37,170 bases of DNA from the IMG/VR virus record IMGVR_UViG_3300048597_000656, positions 1 through 37,170 of that record; one strand, written 5' to 3'. Source of the stretch: a virus. The translations under genes and the position numbers were made by a program. The notes below the pieces were generated by a model. That model searched no databases. It was not told the origin of the DNA and was given only the letters and a program-made list of their open reading frames with translations. Shown piece by piece: positions 1 through 7,659 of this stretch (position 1 is its first letter; each line of letters opens with the position of its first letter).

Positions 1-195
1 ATGGCCGGGCTGGCACGCCTCTGCAAGATGTACGGCCGTATGGAAGTCCAGGGCGTGATGTGGGCGTGGGACTACGCCCGCGACGAGGCTGTGAAGGAAT
101 CGGAATTGAAGGCCGACAGGCAGCGGTGGGAAGCCAGCGAGCGGGCGCGGGCTGAACTGATGCGCGCAGCAGTCACAAGGGACGCGAGTCGGTGA
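1..195 (+). CDS. small conserved phage protein of unknown function
   Basis: A 64-residue protein that begins on the first base of the window, so a longer upstream start cannot be excluded. It opens with a short region containing LCKMYGRM and a WAWDYARDEAV segment, followed by a charged, probably helical C-terminal half. The opening resembles small hypothetical proteins I recall from proteobacterial phages, but no function is known to me. It is the only plus-strand gene at this end, facing the lysis cassette, with a strong hairpin in the gap. Its position between lysis genes and the presumed attachment site is where prophages often carry accessory genes. Confidence 0.6.
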   Translation: MAGLARLCKMYGRMEVQGVMWAWDYARDEAVKESELKADRQRWEASERARAELMRAAVTRDASR

Positions 196-206
196 ATCCA
201 GACTCC

Positions 207-237
207 GTTCTGGCGGGTATATATACCCCGCCAGAAT
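207..237. terminator. hairpin between convergent genes, probable bidirectional terminator
   Basis: The arms TTCTGGC (208-214) and GCCAGAA (230-236) flank the self-complementary core GGGTATATATACCC. This sits in the 57-bp gap between a plus-strand gene and the end of the minus-strand lysis operon, where terminators are expected. No clear U-tract follows on either strand, so it could instead be a protein-binding palindrome. Confidence 0.5.
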
Positions 238-252
238 GCACTGCTGTCCCGA

Positions 253-771
253 CTACTGTGCCGCGCTAGCCAGTTCGGCGAGCTTCCGGTTGCGCTCGAT
301 CAGGTGCCGGAGCTGCGCCGCTCGTCGGTCGGCGTCGTCCGCAAGCCAGTACAGGCCGGGCCCGACGTCCGGCCCGACGCCAGGATCTCCGTGAGGCACG
401 CCCGGTACGACCCCTCCGGCGGCGCCGGTTCCGCCAGCGCCGCCGGCAGCGGTTCCGCCGCCGGGCACTTGGGCGGGTTCACGGCACAGCCTGACGACAG
501 GCACAGGGCCGCGAGCAGCGGCCCGCAGCCGCGCCAGTTCTTCCGCATAGCCTTCCTCCGCCGCTACCGTCGCCTGCCGCCACTGCGCCACCTGCGCGCG
601 GTACGTCGCCTCCTGCGCCGCCTGCGCGGCCCGTAGGCGGTCCACGTCCTCCCGCGCGCTGTCCCGCTGGACCCGGTACACGCCGGCCAGCAGCAGCAGC
701 GCGAGCGCCGGCACGACCCACCACAGCTTGCGTATCCACGGCCAGTACGGCCACAGCGCGAGCGGGATCAC
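253..771 (-). CDS. Rz: Rz-like inner-membrane spanin subunit
   Basis: The 172-residue protein has a Trp-rich N-terminal membrane segment (about residues 5-30) followed by a long Ala/Arg/Glu-rich predicted coiled coil (about 35-90), the architecture of lambda Rz-type i-spanins that help disrupt the outer membrane at lysis. A Gly/Pro-rich linker (about 100-140) and a second charged helix follow. The GTG start overlaps the preceding stop as GTGA. It is last in the holin-endolysin cassette, and a second frame inside it encodes an Rz1-like lipoprotein. The long C-terminal linker is unusual and coincides with the region that also codes for Rz1. Confidence 0.75.
   Translation of the reverse strand: MIPLALWPYWPWIRKLWWVVPALALLLLAGVYRVQRDSAREDVDRLRAAQAAQEATYRAQVAQWRQATVAAEEGYAEELARLRAAARGPVPVVRLCREPAQVPGGGTAAGGAGGTGAAGGVVPGVPHGDPGVGPDVGPGLYWLADDADRRAAQLRHLIERNRKLAELASAAQ
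300..548 (-). CDS. Rz1: Rz1-like outer-membrane spanin lipoprotein, embedded in Rz
   Basis: An 82-residue ORF lies wholly inside the Rz gene in the +1 frame, as in lambda. It starts at an ATG (546-548) with a basic N-terminus, a hydrophobic stretch GPLLAALCLSSGC and then a Pro-rich segment (NPPKCPAAEPLPAALAEPAPP) typical of Rz1 proteins. Cys21 would be the lipidated residue. The lipobox is imperfect, because position -3 is Ser rather than Leu, with Leu at -4. Known Rz1 proteins bridge to Rz across the periplasm. Assignment rests on embedding, Pro content, the signal-like N-terminus and lysis context. Confidence 0.62.
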   Translation of the reverse strand: MRKNWRGCGPLLAALCLSSGCAVNPPKCPAAEPLPAALAEPAPPEGSYRACLTEILASGRTSGPACTGLRTTPTDERRSSGT

Positions 772-983
772 GAATTGAGCCTCGCGGGTGGTAGCTCATC
801 CTCGTCCTCGAGGCACGCGGTCGCCTCGTCGGTCTCGCGGATCGCGTACGTCTGCAGCGCCGCGAGCAGGCTCTCGATCAGAATCGCCAGGTGGTAGTCC
901 TGGATGGGATGCAGGCGCGCGTAGTGCCGGAGGTTCGCGACCGCGTCGGACAGGCCGACGCTGGACAGCACCTCGTCGGTCAC
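768..983 (-). CDS. small protein between holin and spanin genes
   Basis: A 71-residue protein whose likely start is the GTG at 981-983, overlapping the holin stop as GTGA. A longer frame exists upstream, but it reads low-complexity Arg/Ala sequence and would overlap the holin gene deeply. The protein has a helical middle (LSDAVANLRHYARLHPIQDY) and an acidic C-terminus. I do not recognise the family. Its place within the lysis cassette suggests a role there or simply passenger status. Confidence 0.6.
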   Translation of the reverse strand: MTDEVLSSVGLSDAVANLRHYARLHPIQDYHLAILIESLLAALQTYAIRETDEATACLEDEDELPPARLNS

Positions 984-1201
984 GGCTTGGGGTCCTGCGG
1001 GCGCTGCCGCGAGAACCAAAACCCGACGATCGACAGCACGCCGGCCGTTAGGACCGACAGCAGCGCGGCGAGCGTGTCCTTCCACTCGATCGGCGTGGCG
1101 ACCTTGCCGGTGATGAACAGCGCCAGCATCGCGAAGTAGCCGACGAGGAACACGATCGAGAGGACGACCTGCGCCGCGGCGGTGATGCGTTCGGTGTTCA
1201 T
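980..1201 (-). CDS. putative holin, two membrane segments
   Basis: A 73-residue protein with two hydrophobic segments (about residues 10-32 and 43-63) joined by a short loop (TGKVATPIEWKD) and ending in a charged tail (SRQRPQDPKP). This is the size and topology of class II-like holins. The ATG (1199-1201) overlaps the endolysin stop as ATGA, and the next gene starts at its own stop. Holins oligomerise in the inner membrane and release or activate the endolysin. The assignment comes from topology and position rather than a sequence signature. Confidence 0.72.
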   Translation of the reverse strand: MNTERITAAAQVVLSIVFLVGYFAMLALFITGKVATPIEWKDTLAALLSVLTAGVLSIVGFWFSRQRPQDPKP

Positions 1202-1683
1202 GCTTCGTTCCTCGAGGCCGCCTGCCCGTTGGACGCGAGCCGCGGCAGCGCGCCGTATCCCGGTTCGCCCGGCGGCCAGCGGTACGCCAGCACGCGGGAC
1301 CGATCGAACGGCGCGATGCTCACCGCGTTGCCCTGGTTGCCGCCCAGCACGAGCAGCCGGTTCAGCTCGTCGACGCCGACGACGAACCCGACGTGCCCGC
1401 CGCCCCTGCGCTCGAACACGACGATGCAGCCTAGCTGCGGCAGGACCAGCGGCACGCCGTAGGCCGCCCACGACCGCGCGCGGTACCACTCCCGCACGAC
1501 CGGCAGGCCGGACTCGATCAGGCAGGCGGCGACGAGGGTTCCGCACCAGGGCGTTTCGTCGTCGGTCCACCACGCCTTGAGGCGCGACAGCCAGCGGGTG
1601 ATCGTCGGTTCGTGCCGCGGGCCGGGGATCTCGCGCAGCCCGACGTGCTTGCGGGCCTCGGTCAGCCAGCGGGGCTCGCTCAT
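1198..1683 (-). CDS. endolysin, CHAP/NlpC-like cysteine peptidase or amidase (TIGR02594-like)
   Basis: The 161-residue protein carries the pattern of TIGR02594-type proteins: an N-terminal segment WLTEARKHVGLREIPG, the catalytic region ETPWCGT (Cys47) followed by a helix (LVAACLIESGLP), GGGHVGFV (His97) and LGGNQGNAV (Asn116). This gives a Cys-His-Asn arrangement expected of peptidoglycan-cleaving CHAP/NlpC-like enzymes. No signal peptide is visible, consistent with holin-dependent release. The start (ATG 1681-1683) overlaps the upstream stop as ATGA and is followed directly by the holin. Confidence 0.85.
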   Translation of the reverse strand: MSEPRWLTEARKHVGLREIPGPRHEPTITRWLSRLKAWWTDDETPWCGTLVAACLIESGLPVVREWYRARSWAAYGVPLVLPQLGCIVVFERRGGGHVGFVVGVDELNRLLVLGGNQGNAVSIAPFDRSRVLAYRWPPGEPGYGALPRLASNGQAASRNEA

Positions 1684-2009
1684 CGCCCGTTCGCCGACCG
1701 GTACAGCGCGTCGACCTTCGCGTTCATGTCCTTGAGCAGCTCCAGCGCCTGCGTGATCTGGGTCTGGCTGGTCGCCATCAGTACCGACTGCGAGGCATTT
1801 GTCTCGCGCTGGCGCTCGATCTCCATCTGGAGCGCTGCGATCTGCCGGGTGTGCTCGACCTGGATCTGTCGCACTTCGGCCGACGAGATGGCGTTCGCGT
1901 AGGTGGTCGTCAGGAACGAGGTGACGACTGCACCCGCGACGGCGATCGCGATCTGGCGCATCGTCGCCCACGAGATGTGGCCTTCGTTGTTGTTGTCGGC
2001 GTCGGTCAC
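1680..2009 (-). CDS. single-pass membrane protein with coiled coil, lysis-cassette associated
   Basis: The 109-residue protein starts at GTG (2007-2009) with a GAGGTG ribosome-binding site just upstream. It has an Asn-rich hydrophilic N-terminus, one membrane segment (about residues 17-37, IAIAVAGAVVTSFLTTTYA) and a long amphipathic helix with many Gln and Glu residues. The topology would suit an accessory holin or antiholin, or a membrane-anchored structural factor. It directly precedes and overlaps the endolysin gene. The function remains uncertain. Confidence 0.65.
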   Translation of the reverse strand: MTDADNNNEGHISWATMRQIAIAVAGAVVTSFLTTTYANAISSAEVRQIQVEHTRQIAALQMEIERQRETNASQSVLMATSQTQITQALELLKDMNAKVDALYRSANGR

Positions 2010-2012
2010 TGG

Positions 2013-2360
2013 TCACCTCATCTGGGGTCGGAGTTCGTCGATCGCCGCCTCGATCTCGGCGAGCTTCGCGCGGGCCGTCGCGTCGGTCGGGTCGAGCGCG
2101 AGCGCGCGGAGTGGCCGGGCCTGCTGCGCCTCGAGCGCGCGGATCTGCGTCGCGAGCTCGGCATTGCGCACGGAGCGCGGCTCCGGCTCCGGTTCGCACT
2201 CGACGAGCTCGCCGTACTCGACGCGCTGCCGGCGCCAGTCCGTCACGCCCGTCGCGGCCTCGCAGCCGGGCGGGATGTTCTGAATCAGGTACGCCTCGGG
2301 GCCGTCGTAGGCCTCGCCGGTGAAGCGGCCGTCGGCGATGCGGTAGAAGTGCCAGGTCAT
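2013..2360 (-). CDS. tail-tip-associated protein of unknown function
   Basis: The 115-residue protein has an aromatic N-terminal half (MTWHFYRIADGRFTG), resembling small proteins that follow tail tip or fibre genes in other phages, and a helical C-terminal half rich in Ala, Glu and Arg. The ATG overlaps the stop of the tail tip gene as ATGA. It could be a chaperone or fibre-associated factor, but no signature proves this. It closes the tail module before the lysis genes. Confidence 0.6.
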   Translation of the reverse strand: MTWHFYRIADGRFTGEAYDGPEAYLIQNIPPGCEAATGVTDWRRQRVEYGELVECEPEPEPRSVRNAELATQIRALEAQQARPLRALALDPTDATARAKLAEIEAAIDELRPQMR

Positions 2361-4573
2361 CGCTTGATGAACTCGACGAGGATGTACGAGTCTTTCAGGT
2401 ACGGATCGCCCCACGGATCGCCCTGCGGCCCCGCGCCGACACCGACGACGCTCACGGACTGGTTCGCGACGACCGAGGCAGAGATCTGCCGCATGACGGG
2501 CTGGTTGTTCGTCGGCAAGTTCGCCGAGGTCCCTTCGGACGTGGCGAGCGTCGAGCCGTTCTGGTCGATGCGCAGCCAGATCTTCAGCTGGTTGCCGCTC
2601 GCGAAGTACGGGCTCCCGGAGATCGTCGCGTTGATGCGGCCGGCCTGCGTCGGCGTGAACGACAGCGAGTGGAACGCATACGCGGTCGCCGACAGGATCA
2701 GCGGCGTCGCGCTGTACGCGGTCAGCACCTCGGTCGCGGCGTCCGGCGTGATGTCGCCGGTCTCGACGCGCCGCGCGCCCGCGGTGACGCCCGCGCCGGT
2801 CGGCCGCGGCGCCGAGGCCGTGCCGTTCGCGTACGCGACGACCCACCAGTCGTACTGCGTGAGGTCCGCGGTCTGCAGGTACACGTCGGTCGACGAGACC
2901 TGCCCGATCAGCGTGGCGCTCGAGAACGGCGTCCCGACCGCGCCGCGGTAGAGCCGGTAGCCCTGCCCTTCGATCACCGGGTCGCCCGCGGTGATCTGGA
3001 TCCGCACGCCGCCGGCGGCCGGCGTGACCGTGAACGCGGTCGGCGTGCCGGGCCGCGTGTAGCCGATCGTCGGCACGATCGGCTCGCCCGGGACGGTGTA
3101 GTCGGCCGTGGCCGGGTTCGCCCAGTCGGTCGAGTACTCCTCCTTCAGCGTCAGCGTCACCGTCCCGGTCGGGTTGAACTTCCAGCCGAGGCAGCGGACG
3201 GTCTGGTTCGTCCAGCCGATCTCCGGGATCGTCACCGTGCCGGTCTCGAAGATGCGGACCGGGAACGCCGACAGGCCGAACTCGGCGACGACGGTCTTTC
3301 GGTTGCGCGACTGCCGCAGCAGGACGATCGCGTTGCGCTGGGACTCGTACTCGTCGGTGCAGGCCGCGAACTGCACCTCCTTCCACTTCTGCCCGCCGTC
3401 GGTCGCGACGAACGCGGACGAGACGCGCGGCTGGAACTCGGCCTGCTGGTAGTTCGCGGCCGCGTTCAGGAACGAGCCCCGGACGGAGTTCCACTTCGAC
3501 TCCTTCGGGATCTCGGTCTCGATGTCGACCGAGCCGACGAGGTCGCCGACGGCGAGGCTGAACGACGGCGTCGCCCACGCCCCGGCGTACATCCGCCACT
3601 TCGAGCCCGAGCGGTAGATCACGCCCATCATCGACGAGGCGATGGTGGCGAGCACCTCGTAGGGGTCGTCCGCACAGCTGAAGACGGCGTTGCAGGTGTA
3701 GCGGCGCTGCATCCCCGACGGCGGCGCGCTGCCGGCGGTCAGGAACTCGTCGCAGATGTTTGCGGCGGCGACGACCAGCGCCCAGTCGATGCGGCTGGCG
3801 GGGACCTTGCGGCCGAAGCGCGTGTCCATCAAATACCGCGCCGCGATCAGCGGCGGGCACGTCGTGAACACGATGTAGGCGGGGTTCGCCGGGTTCGCGC
3901 CGGGCGAGGTGTCGAGGCGCGGGTCGTAGCAGCGCAGCCCGCGCGCGATCGCGGAGATCTCGGGCTTGCCGGAGCGGTACTTGGTCTCGTCGGCCTTGAA
4001 CTTCGCCGCCAGGTACGCGACGCCGCGGCCGCGGTGGTTCGCGGTCCAGCTCGCGGAGGCCTCGCTCGTCAGGATGAAGTCCGCCGTCTGGGTCGAGGTG
4101 CCGGTGTACGGCCGCAGCCACAGGTTGTTCGCGTAGGTGCCGGCGGTCACGAGCCCGTCGTTCGCGCCGCCCGTGACGGTGCCGACGGAGATCTGCTCCT
4201 GGTTCGCCCAGAACGAGTCGTAGCCGTCGATCTCGTGGTAGGCGACCGCGAGCACCTGGTGCAGGTTCTGGTTGTCCTGGCCGGTGGTCAGCGGCGGGAT
4301 CGTGTTCATGCCGGACACGCGCACCCGGCCGGCGATGATCCTCCCCGGCTCGACCGTGCCCGCGTATTCGGTCTGCACGCCGGGATTGCCGGCGAGCCGC
4401 GGCTTCGGGGTGAGCGCGCGCGAAATGCCGCTGACCAGCGCGCCCAGCGCCAAGGCGTTGGCGATCGTCACGATCGACGCCCCCGCGACCGCGGTCACGC
4501 CGACGGCGAGCGCGACGCCCGCCGTGAAGTAGATCGCCGCGATGGTGCCGACGATCTTCAGTGCCTTGCTCAT
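2357..4573 (-). CDS. tail tip attachment protein (J-like), with FnIII-like domain
   Basis: The 738-residue protein begins with two hydrophobic helices (about residues 5-30 and 33-52), as in lambda I/J-region proteins of this tail type. A large central region follows (GRVRVSGMNTIPP, later YEVLATIASSMMGVIYRSGSKW) typical of the central tail hub. A fibronectin III-like domain comes next (about 455-545, containing GVRIQITAGDPVIEGQGYRLYRG), then a beta-rich C-terminal domain that may contact the host. It would form the tail tip at the distal end of the tube. Start ATG at 4571-4573 overlaps the preceding peptidase gene; the longer open frame upstream is low-complexity shadow sequence. Confidence 0.8.
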   Translation of the reverse strand: MSKALKIVGTIAAIYFTAGVALAVGVTAVAGASIVTIANALALGALVSGISRALTPKPRLAGNPGVQTEYAGTVEPGRIIAGRVRVSGMNTIPPLTTGQDNQNLHQVLAVAYHEIDGYDSFWANQEQISVGTVTGGANDGLVTAGTYANNLWLRPYTGTSTQTADFILTSEASASWTANHRGRGVAYLAAKFKADETKYRSGKPEISAIARGLRCYDPRLDTSPGANPANPAYIVFTTCPPLIAARYLMDTRFGRKVPASRIDWALVVAAANICDEFLTAGSAPPSGMQRRYTCNAVFSCADDPYEVLATIASSMMGVIYRSGSKWRMYAGAWATPSFSLAVGDLVGSVDIETEIPKESKWNSVRGSFLNAAANYQQAEFQPRVSSAFVATDGGQKWKEVQFAACTDEYESQRNAIVLLRQSRNRKTVVAEFGLSAFPVRIFETGTVTIPEIGWTNQTVRCLGWKFNPTGTVTLTLKEEYSTDWANPATADYTVPGEPIVPTIGYTRPGTPTAFTVTPAAGGVRIQITAGDPVIEGQGYRLYRGAVGTPFSSATLIGQVSSTDVYLQTADLTQYDWWVVAYANGTASAPRPTGAGVTAGARRVETGDITPDAATEVLTAYSATPLILSATAYAFHSLSFTPTQAGRINATISGSPYFASGNQLKIWLRIDQNGSTLATSEGTSANLPTNNQPVMRQISASVVANQSVSVVGVGAGPQGDPWGDPYLKDSYILVEFIKR

Positions 4574-4983
4574 TCGATCGCCCAGACGAGCTGCGCGAGC
4601 TCGAGCGGATACAACTCCACGCCGTCGCCGGCGACCGCGATCCGGTTGCCGACGCACACGCCGAGGCCGTCGCCCCGCTCGGTCGGCACCAGGCACACGT
4701 CGCCGCGGCGGGCCGCGGACCAGCGAGGCACGCCCTCGCCCAGGTAGTGGGTCACGGCGCCGGCGAGGCCTCCGTGCCGCGCGAGGAAGCGCAGCGCCGT
4801 GCGCTCGTCGTCGTACTCGCAGGCGAGGTTGACGATGAGGCTCGACCCCGTGACCGCGTCGACGCACCGGGCGGCGAACGTGCAGCAGTCGTGCTGGTCA
4901 TCGATGCCGCCCCACGCGAACGTGCGCGCCCGCCCCGCCTCGATCGCCGCGTCGAGGCGTTCTTCCCAGCCGTCGAGACGCAT
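4570..4983 (-). CDS. DUF6950-family tail assembly protein, NlpC/P60-like
   Basis: The 137-residue protein starts with MRLDGWEERLDAAIEA and carries the signature HDCCTFAARCVDAVTG (residues 31-46), which I associate with DUF6950 proteins. His31-Asp32-Cys33-Cys34 contains the probable nucleophile. RRGDVCLVP and a GVCVGNRIAVAG stretch follow, matching the fold of NlpC/P60-type tail peptidases. In lambda the related K protein acts in tail tip assembly, possibly with peptidoglycan-cleaving ability. Its position between the distal tail and tip genes agrees with this role. Confidence 0.78.
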   Translation of the reverse strand: MRLDGWEERLDAAIEAGRARTFAWGGIDDQHDCCTFAARCVDAVTGSSLIVNLACEYDDERTALRFLARHGGLAGAVTHYLGEGVPRWSAARRGDVCLVPTERGDGLGVCVGNRIAVAGDGVELYPLELAQLVWAIE

Positions 4984-4984
4984 G

Positions 4985-5998
4985 TCAGGCCTCGATCAGG
5001 GTGAGGGCGCAGTCGGTGATCAGGCCCGGTCGCGTCGACCAGACCGGCTCCTCGGCCAGCAGGAACTTCGTCATCGGGTCCCGGAAGATCACCGGCGAGG
5101 CGGTCGGCACGGTGACCCGCAGCGCCGGCTCGAACAGCAGCTCGGCGCCGCCGCTCGCGGTGGAGTCGACGTCCGCGATCAGGCGGTAGAGGCTGCCGGC
5201 GACCTCGAACAGGTCGCCCGCGAGCGCGAGGCCGGCGGTGCTGGCCGGCAGGTTCAGGACCGACAGCGACGAGGTCTGCGCAGAGGCGCTGCCGTTCGTG
5301 GTCGCGCAGCGGGACAGCGAGACGCCGCTCCAGAACGCGAAATCGCCGGCGAGCTTCCCCGAGGTCAGCGAGCGCAGTGACGGGTGCAGCGAGGTGCCGT
5401 TCGCGGCGAACCAGTCGACGTAGCGGCCGGCCGCCGACCGGTTCGCGAGGAACGTGTCGCCCGCGCCGGCGGACAGGCCGACGACCGCGGCCTCGCTGAC
5501 GTTCCCCTTGCCGCCGAGGATCGTGTAGCGGAACGCGTAGGCGGCGGCGTTCGCCGCGGCCACGGCCGGGTGCCGGGCGCTCTGGTCGGTGCCGGTCGTG
5601 ACCCACGTCGTGCGCAGGCCGCGCGCACCGTCCGCGCCGAGCGTGATGTTCGCTGAGCTCGCGGTCCACGGGCTGACGACGCCGGCGACCGGGTAGCCGT
5701 TCGCGATCAGCTCCGGGCACGCGAAGCTGCCGCGGAACGGGTTCGAGACGTCGCCCAACCACAGGCGGTTCGACGACCCGCGCATCGCCGCGAGCAGCGC
5801 CTGCAGCAGCTGCCGCCGGCGCACGCCCTCGGGAGACCGGCCGCCGACGTTCGTCAGCTGCAGCGTCACCTGCCACCGCTGGCCGCGCTCGACCGTCCGG
5901 ATGCTGCCGCCGTATGGATTCGGGTTGCGACCGGTGAAGTCGAGCAGCCGCCACTCGACCTCGGCGGGGATCAGCGAGTCGGGCCAGACGAAGTCCAT
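4985..5998 (-). CDS. minor tail protein, distal-tail region
   Basis: The 337-residue protein starts MDFVWPDSLIPAEVEWRLLD and continues with the beta-rich motif RGQRWQVTLQLTNV, typical of phage proteins encoded just after the tape measure gene. The middle is Ala/Ser/Gly-rich and resembles a carbohydrate-binding or jelly-roll insertion (about 110-220). The end is a short beta domain (TKFLLAEEPVWSTRPGLITD). By position it corresponds to lambda M/L-like or Dit-like components that join the tube to the tip. The ATG lies in a TGATG overlap with the tape measure stop. Confidence 0.65.
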   Translation of the reverse strand: MDFVWPDSLIPAEVEWRLLDFTGRNPNPYGGSIRTVERGQRWQVTLQLTNVGGRSPEGVRRRQLLQALLAAMRGSSNRLWLGDVSNPFRGSFACPELIANGYPVAGVVSPWTASSANITLGADGARGLRTTWVTTGTDQSARHPAVAAANAAAYAFRYTILGGKGNVSEAAVVGLSAGAGDTFLANRSAAGRYVDWFAANGTSLHPSLRSLTSGKLAGDFAFWSGVSLSRCATTNGSASAQTSSLSVLNLPASTAGLALAGDLFEVAGSLYRLIADVDSTASGGAELLFEPALRVTVPTASPVIFRDPMTKFLLAEEPVWSTRPGLITDCALTLIEA

Positions 5999-7659
5999 CA
6001 GGCGCGCGTCCGGCGGGAGTCGGTCAGCAGGCGCACGAGTTCCTCGTTGTTCCGACGCATCAGCAAGTTCGCCTGCTCGTAGGAGATGCCGGTGCCGTGG
6101 AAGGTGTAGTTGGGCGCGATCACGACGCCGCTGCCGGCGCCGTTGGGCACGATCTCGCCGGACGTGCGGGGCCGGAACAGCTCGGGTCCCCGCTCGCCGA
6201 CGAGGTACGTGGTCCCCGAGCGCACCGGGCCGCCGTCGGCCTTCCCGCCGCCGAACAGGCCGCCCAGAAAGCCGAAGAACCCACCGCCTGCACCGCCGGC
6301 GGCCGTGCTGAACAGGCCCGCGAGCGCCTTCTTCACCTGGCTGGCGGCGATCTCGCGCAGGATGTCCTGCAGGAAGCCGCGGAAGTTGAGCTTGCCGGTG
6401 ACCAGCGCGTTCGCGATCGCGTTCGAGAACCCGTCGGCCGCCGTCTCCCAGGCTGCGGACATCTCGGCCGCCGCGCTCAGGTTCACCGCGCGGAACGAGT
6501 CGACCTCGACCTTCGCGCTCGCGACCTTCTGGATCAGCGGCGCGAACGTCTCCTCGCCTCCGTTCAGGATCTCGGCGCCCGGGATGGACTGCTGCGAGGC
6601 GCGCATGTCCTCGAGCGCGGCCTTCCGCTCGGCCGCGATGCGCTTCAGTTCGTCCGTCGCCAGCTTGCCCGGCAGCGACAGCTGCCCGGCCACCTGCGGC
6701 GCGCGCGCGGCGGTCGCGGCGCCCGCGGCCTCCCACGTCGCCGCGAACCGCGCCTGGAACGCCTCCAGCTCGGTGCCGACGTCCGAGAACCGCTGCCGGA
6801 TGATGTCGACGGCGCCGCTGAAGTCGCCGCTCGCGAACGCGACCAGGGCCGCCGCGAGCGCGCCGACCGTGCGGCCGACGAGCAGGAACGACGTCACGAT
6901 GCCGTCGCCGACCGTGATCAGCAGCCGCAGGCCGGTCGCCGCCACCTCGGCCGCCCGCTTGAGGGTGTCGGACGCCGTGGCCGACGACAGCAGCGACTCG
7001 ATCAGGCCGTTCAGGGTCGGCAGCAACTCGGCGGCGAGCAGCTGCCCGAAGCCACCGGCGCCGGCCCGCAGCAGGCCGAGCTTGTCGTTGAACTCGTCCG
7101 CAGCCGCGGCCGTCGAGGTCGTGATCGTGTTGCCGAGGGCGTCGGACTGCTCCGCCATTCGGCGCAGTCCCTCGCTGCCCTCGTTCAGCAGCGGCACGAG
7201 GCCCGGGCCGACCCGCTCGCCGAACAGCTCGATCGCCTTCGCGGTCTTCGCGGCGCCGTCGGGCATGGCGGCGAACTGGTCGGCGATCGCCGCCAGGTCC
7301 CTGGCCGCGTCCTTCGACCCTTCCTTCGCGAGCTTCGCGAGCGCCTTCGCCAGCTGCTCGGTCTCGACCCCGGACTGGGAGGCCGCGAACTGCAGCCGCG
7401 AGAACGCCTCGACGGTGACGCCGGCGCCGGCCGCGAGATCGCGGAAGTCGTCGGCGCGGTTCGTGGCGGCCCGCAGCGACGCCACGAGCGCCGCGCCCGT
7501 CGCGCTGGCCAGCACGGACACGGCGCCGAGCGCGCGGCTCGCCGTGTCCTTGATGTTGCGCATCCGCTGCTCGGCGATCGCCGCGGCGCGGCCCAGGTCG
7601 CCCTGGAAGCGGGCGGTATCGACCGCGAGGCTGACGACGAGGCTACCGAGCGTTGCCAT
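5998..7659 (-). CDS. tail tape measure protein
   Basis: The 553-residue, Ala-rich, largely helical protein begins MATLGSLVVSLAVDTARFQGDL, a typical tape measure opening. It has hydrophobic helices in the centre (about 225-290) and a characteristic end with a Gly/Phe-rich patch (GGFFGFLGGLFGGGKADGG) and VGERGPELFRP. Tape measures set tail length at roughly 0.15 nm per residue, so a tail of about 80 nm is expected, which is short for a siphovirus. The start overlaps the end of the chaperone T frame by 17 bases, the usual arrangement. Confidence 0.92.
   Translation of the reverse strand: MATLGSLVVSLAVDTARFQGDLGRAAAIAEQRMRNIKDTASRALGAVSVLASATGAALVASLRAATNRADDFRDLAAGAGVTVEAFSRLQFAASQSGVETEQLAKALAKLAKEGSKDAARDLAAIADQFAAMPDGAAKTAKAIELFGERVGPGLVPLLNEGSEGLRRMAEQSDALGNTITTSTAAAADEFNDKLGLLRAGAGGFGQLLAAELLPTLNGLIESLLSSATASDTLKRAAEVAATGLRLLITVGDGIVTSFLLVGRTVGALAAALVAFASGDFSGAVDIIRQRFSDVGTELEAFQARFAATWEAAGAATAARAPQVAGQLSLPGKLATDELKRIAAERKAALEDMRASQQSIPGAEILNGGEETFAPLIQKVASAKVEVDSFRAVNLSAAAEMSAAWETAADGFSNAIANALVTGKLNFRGFLQDILREIAASQVKKALAGLFSTAAGGAGGGFFGFLGGLFGGGKADGGPVRSGTTYLVGERGPELFRPRTSGEIVPNGAGSGVVIAPNYTFHGTGISYEQANLLMRRNNEELVRLLTDSRRTRA

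Noticed and set aside
1851-4747. Long plus-strand frames opposite the tail tip gene
   Set aside because: Arg-rich shadows with no start context or recognisable domain; the minus strand encodes a well-supported tail protein.
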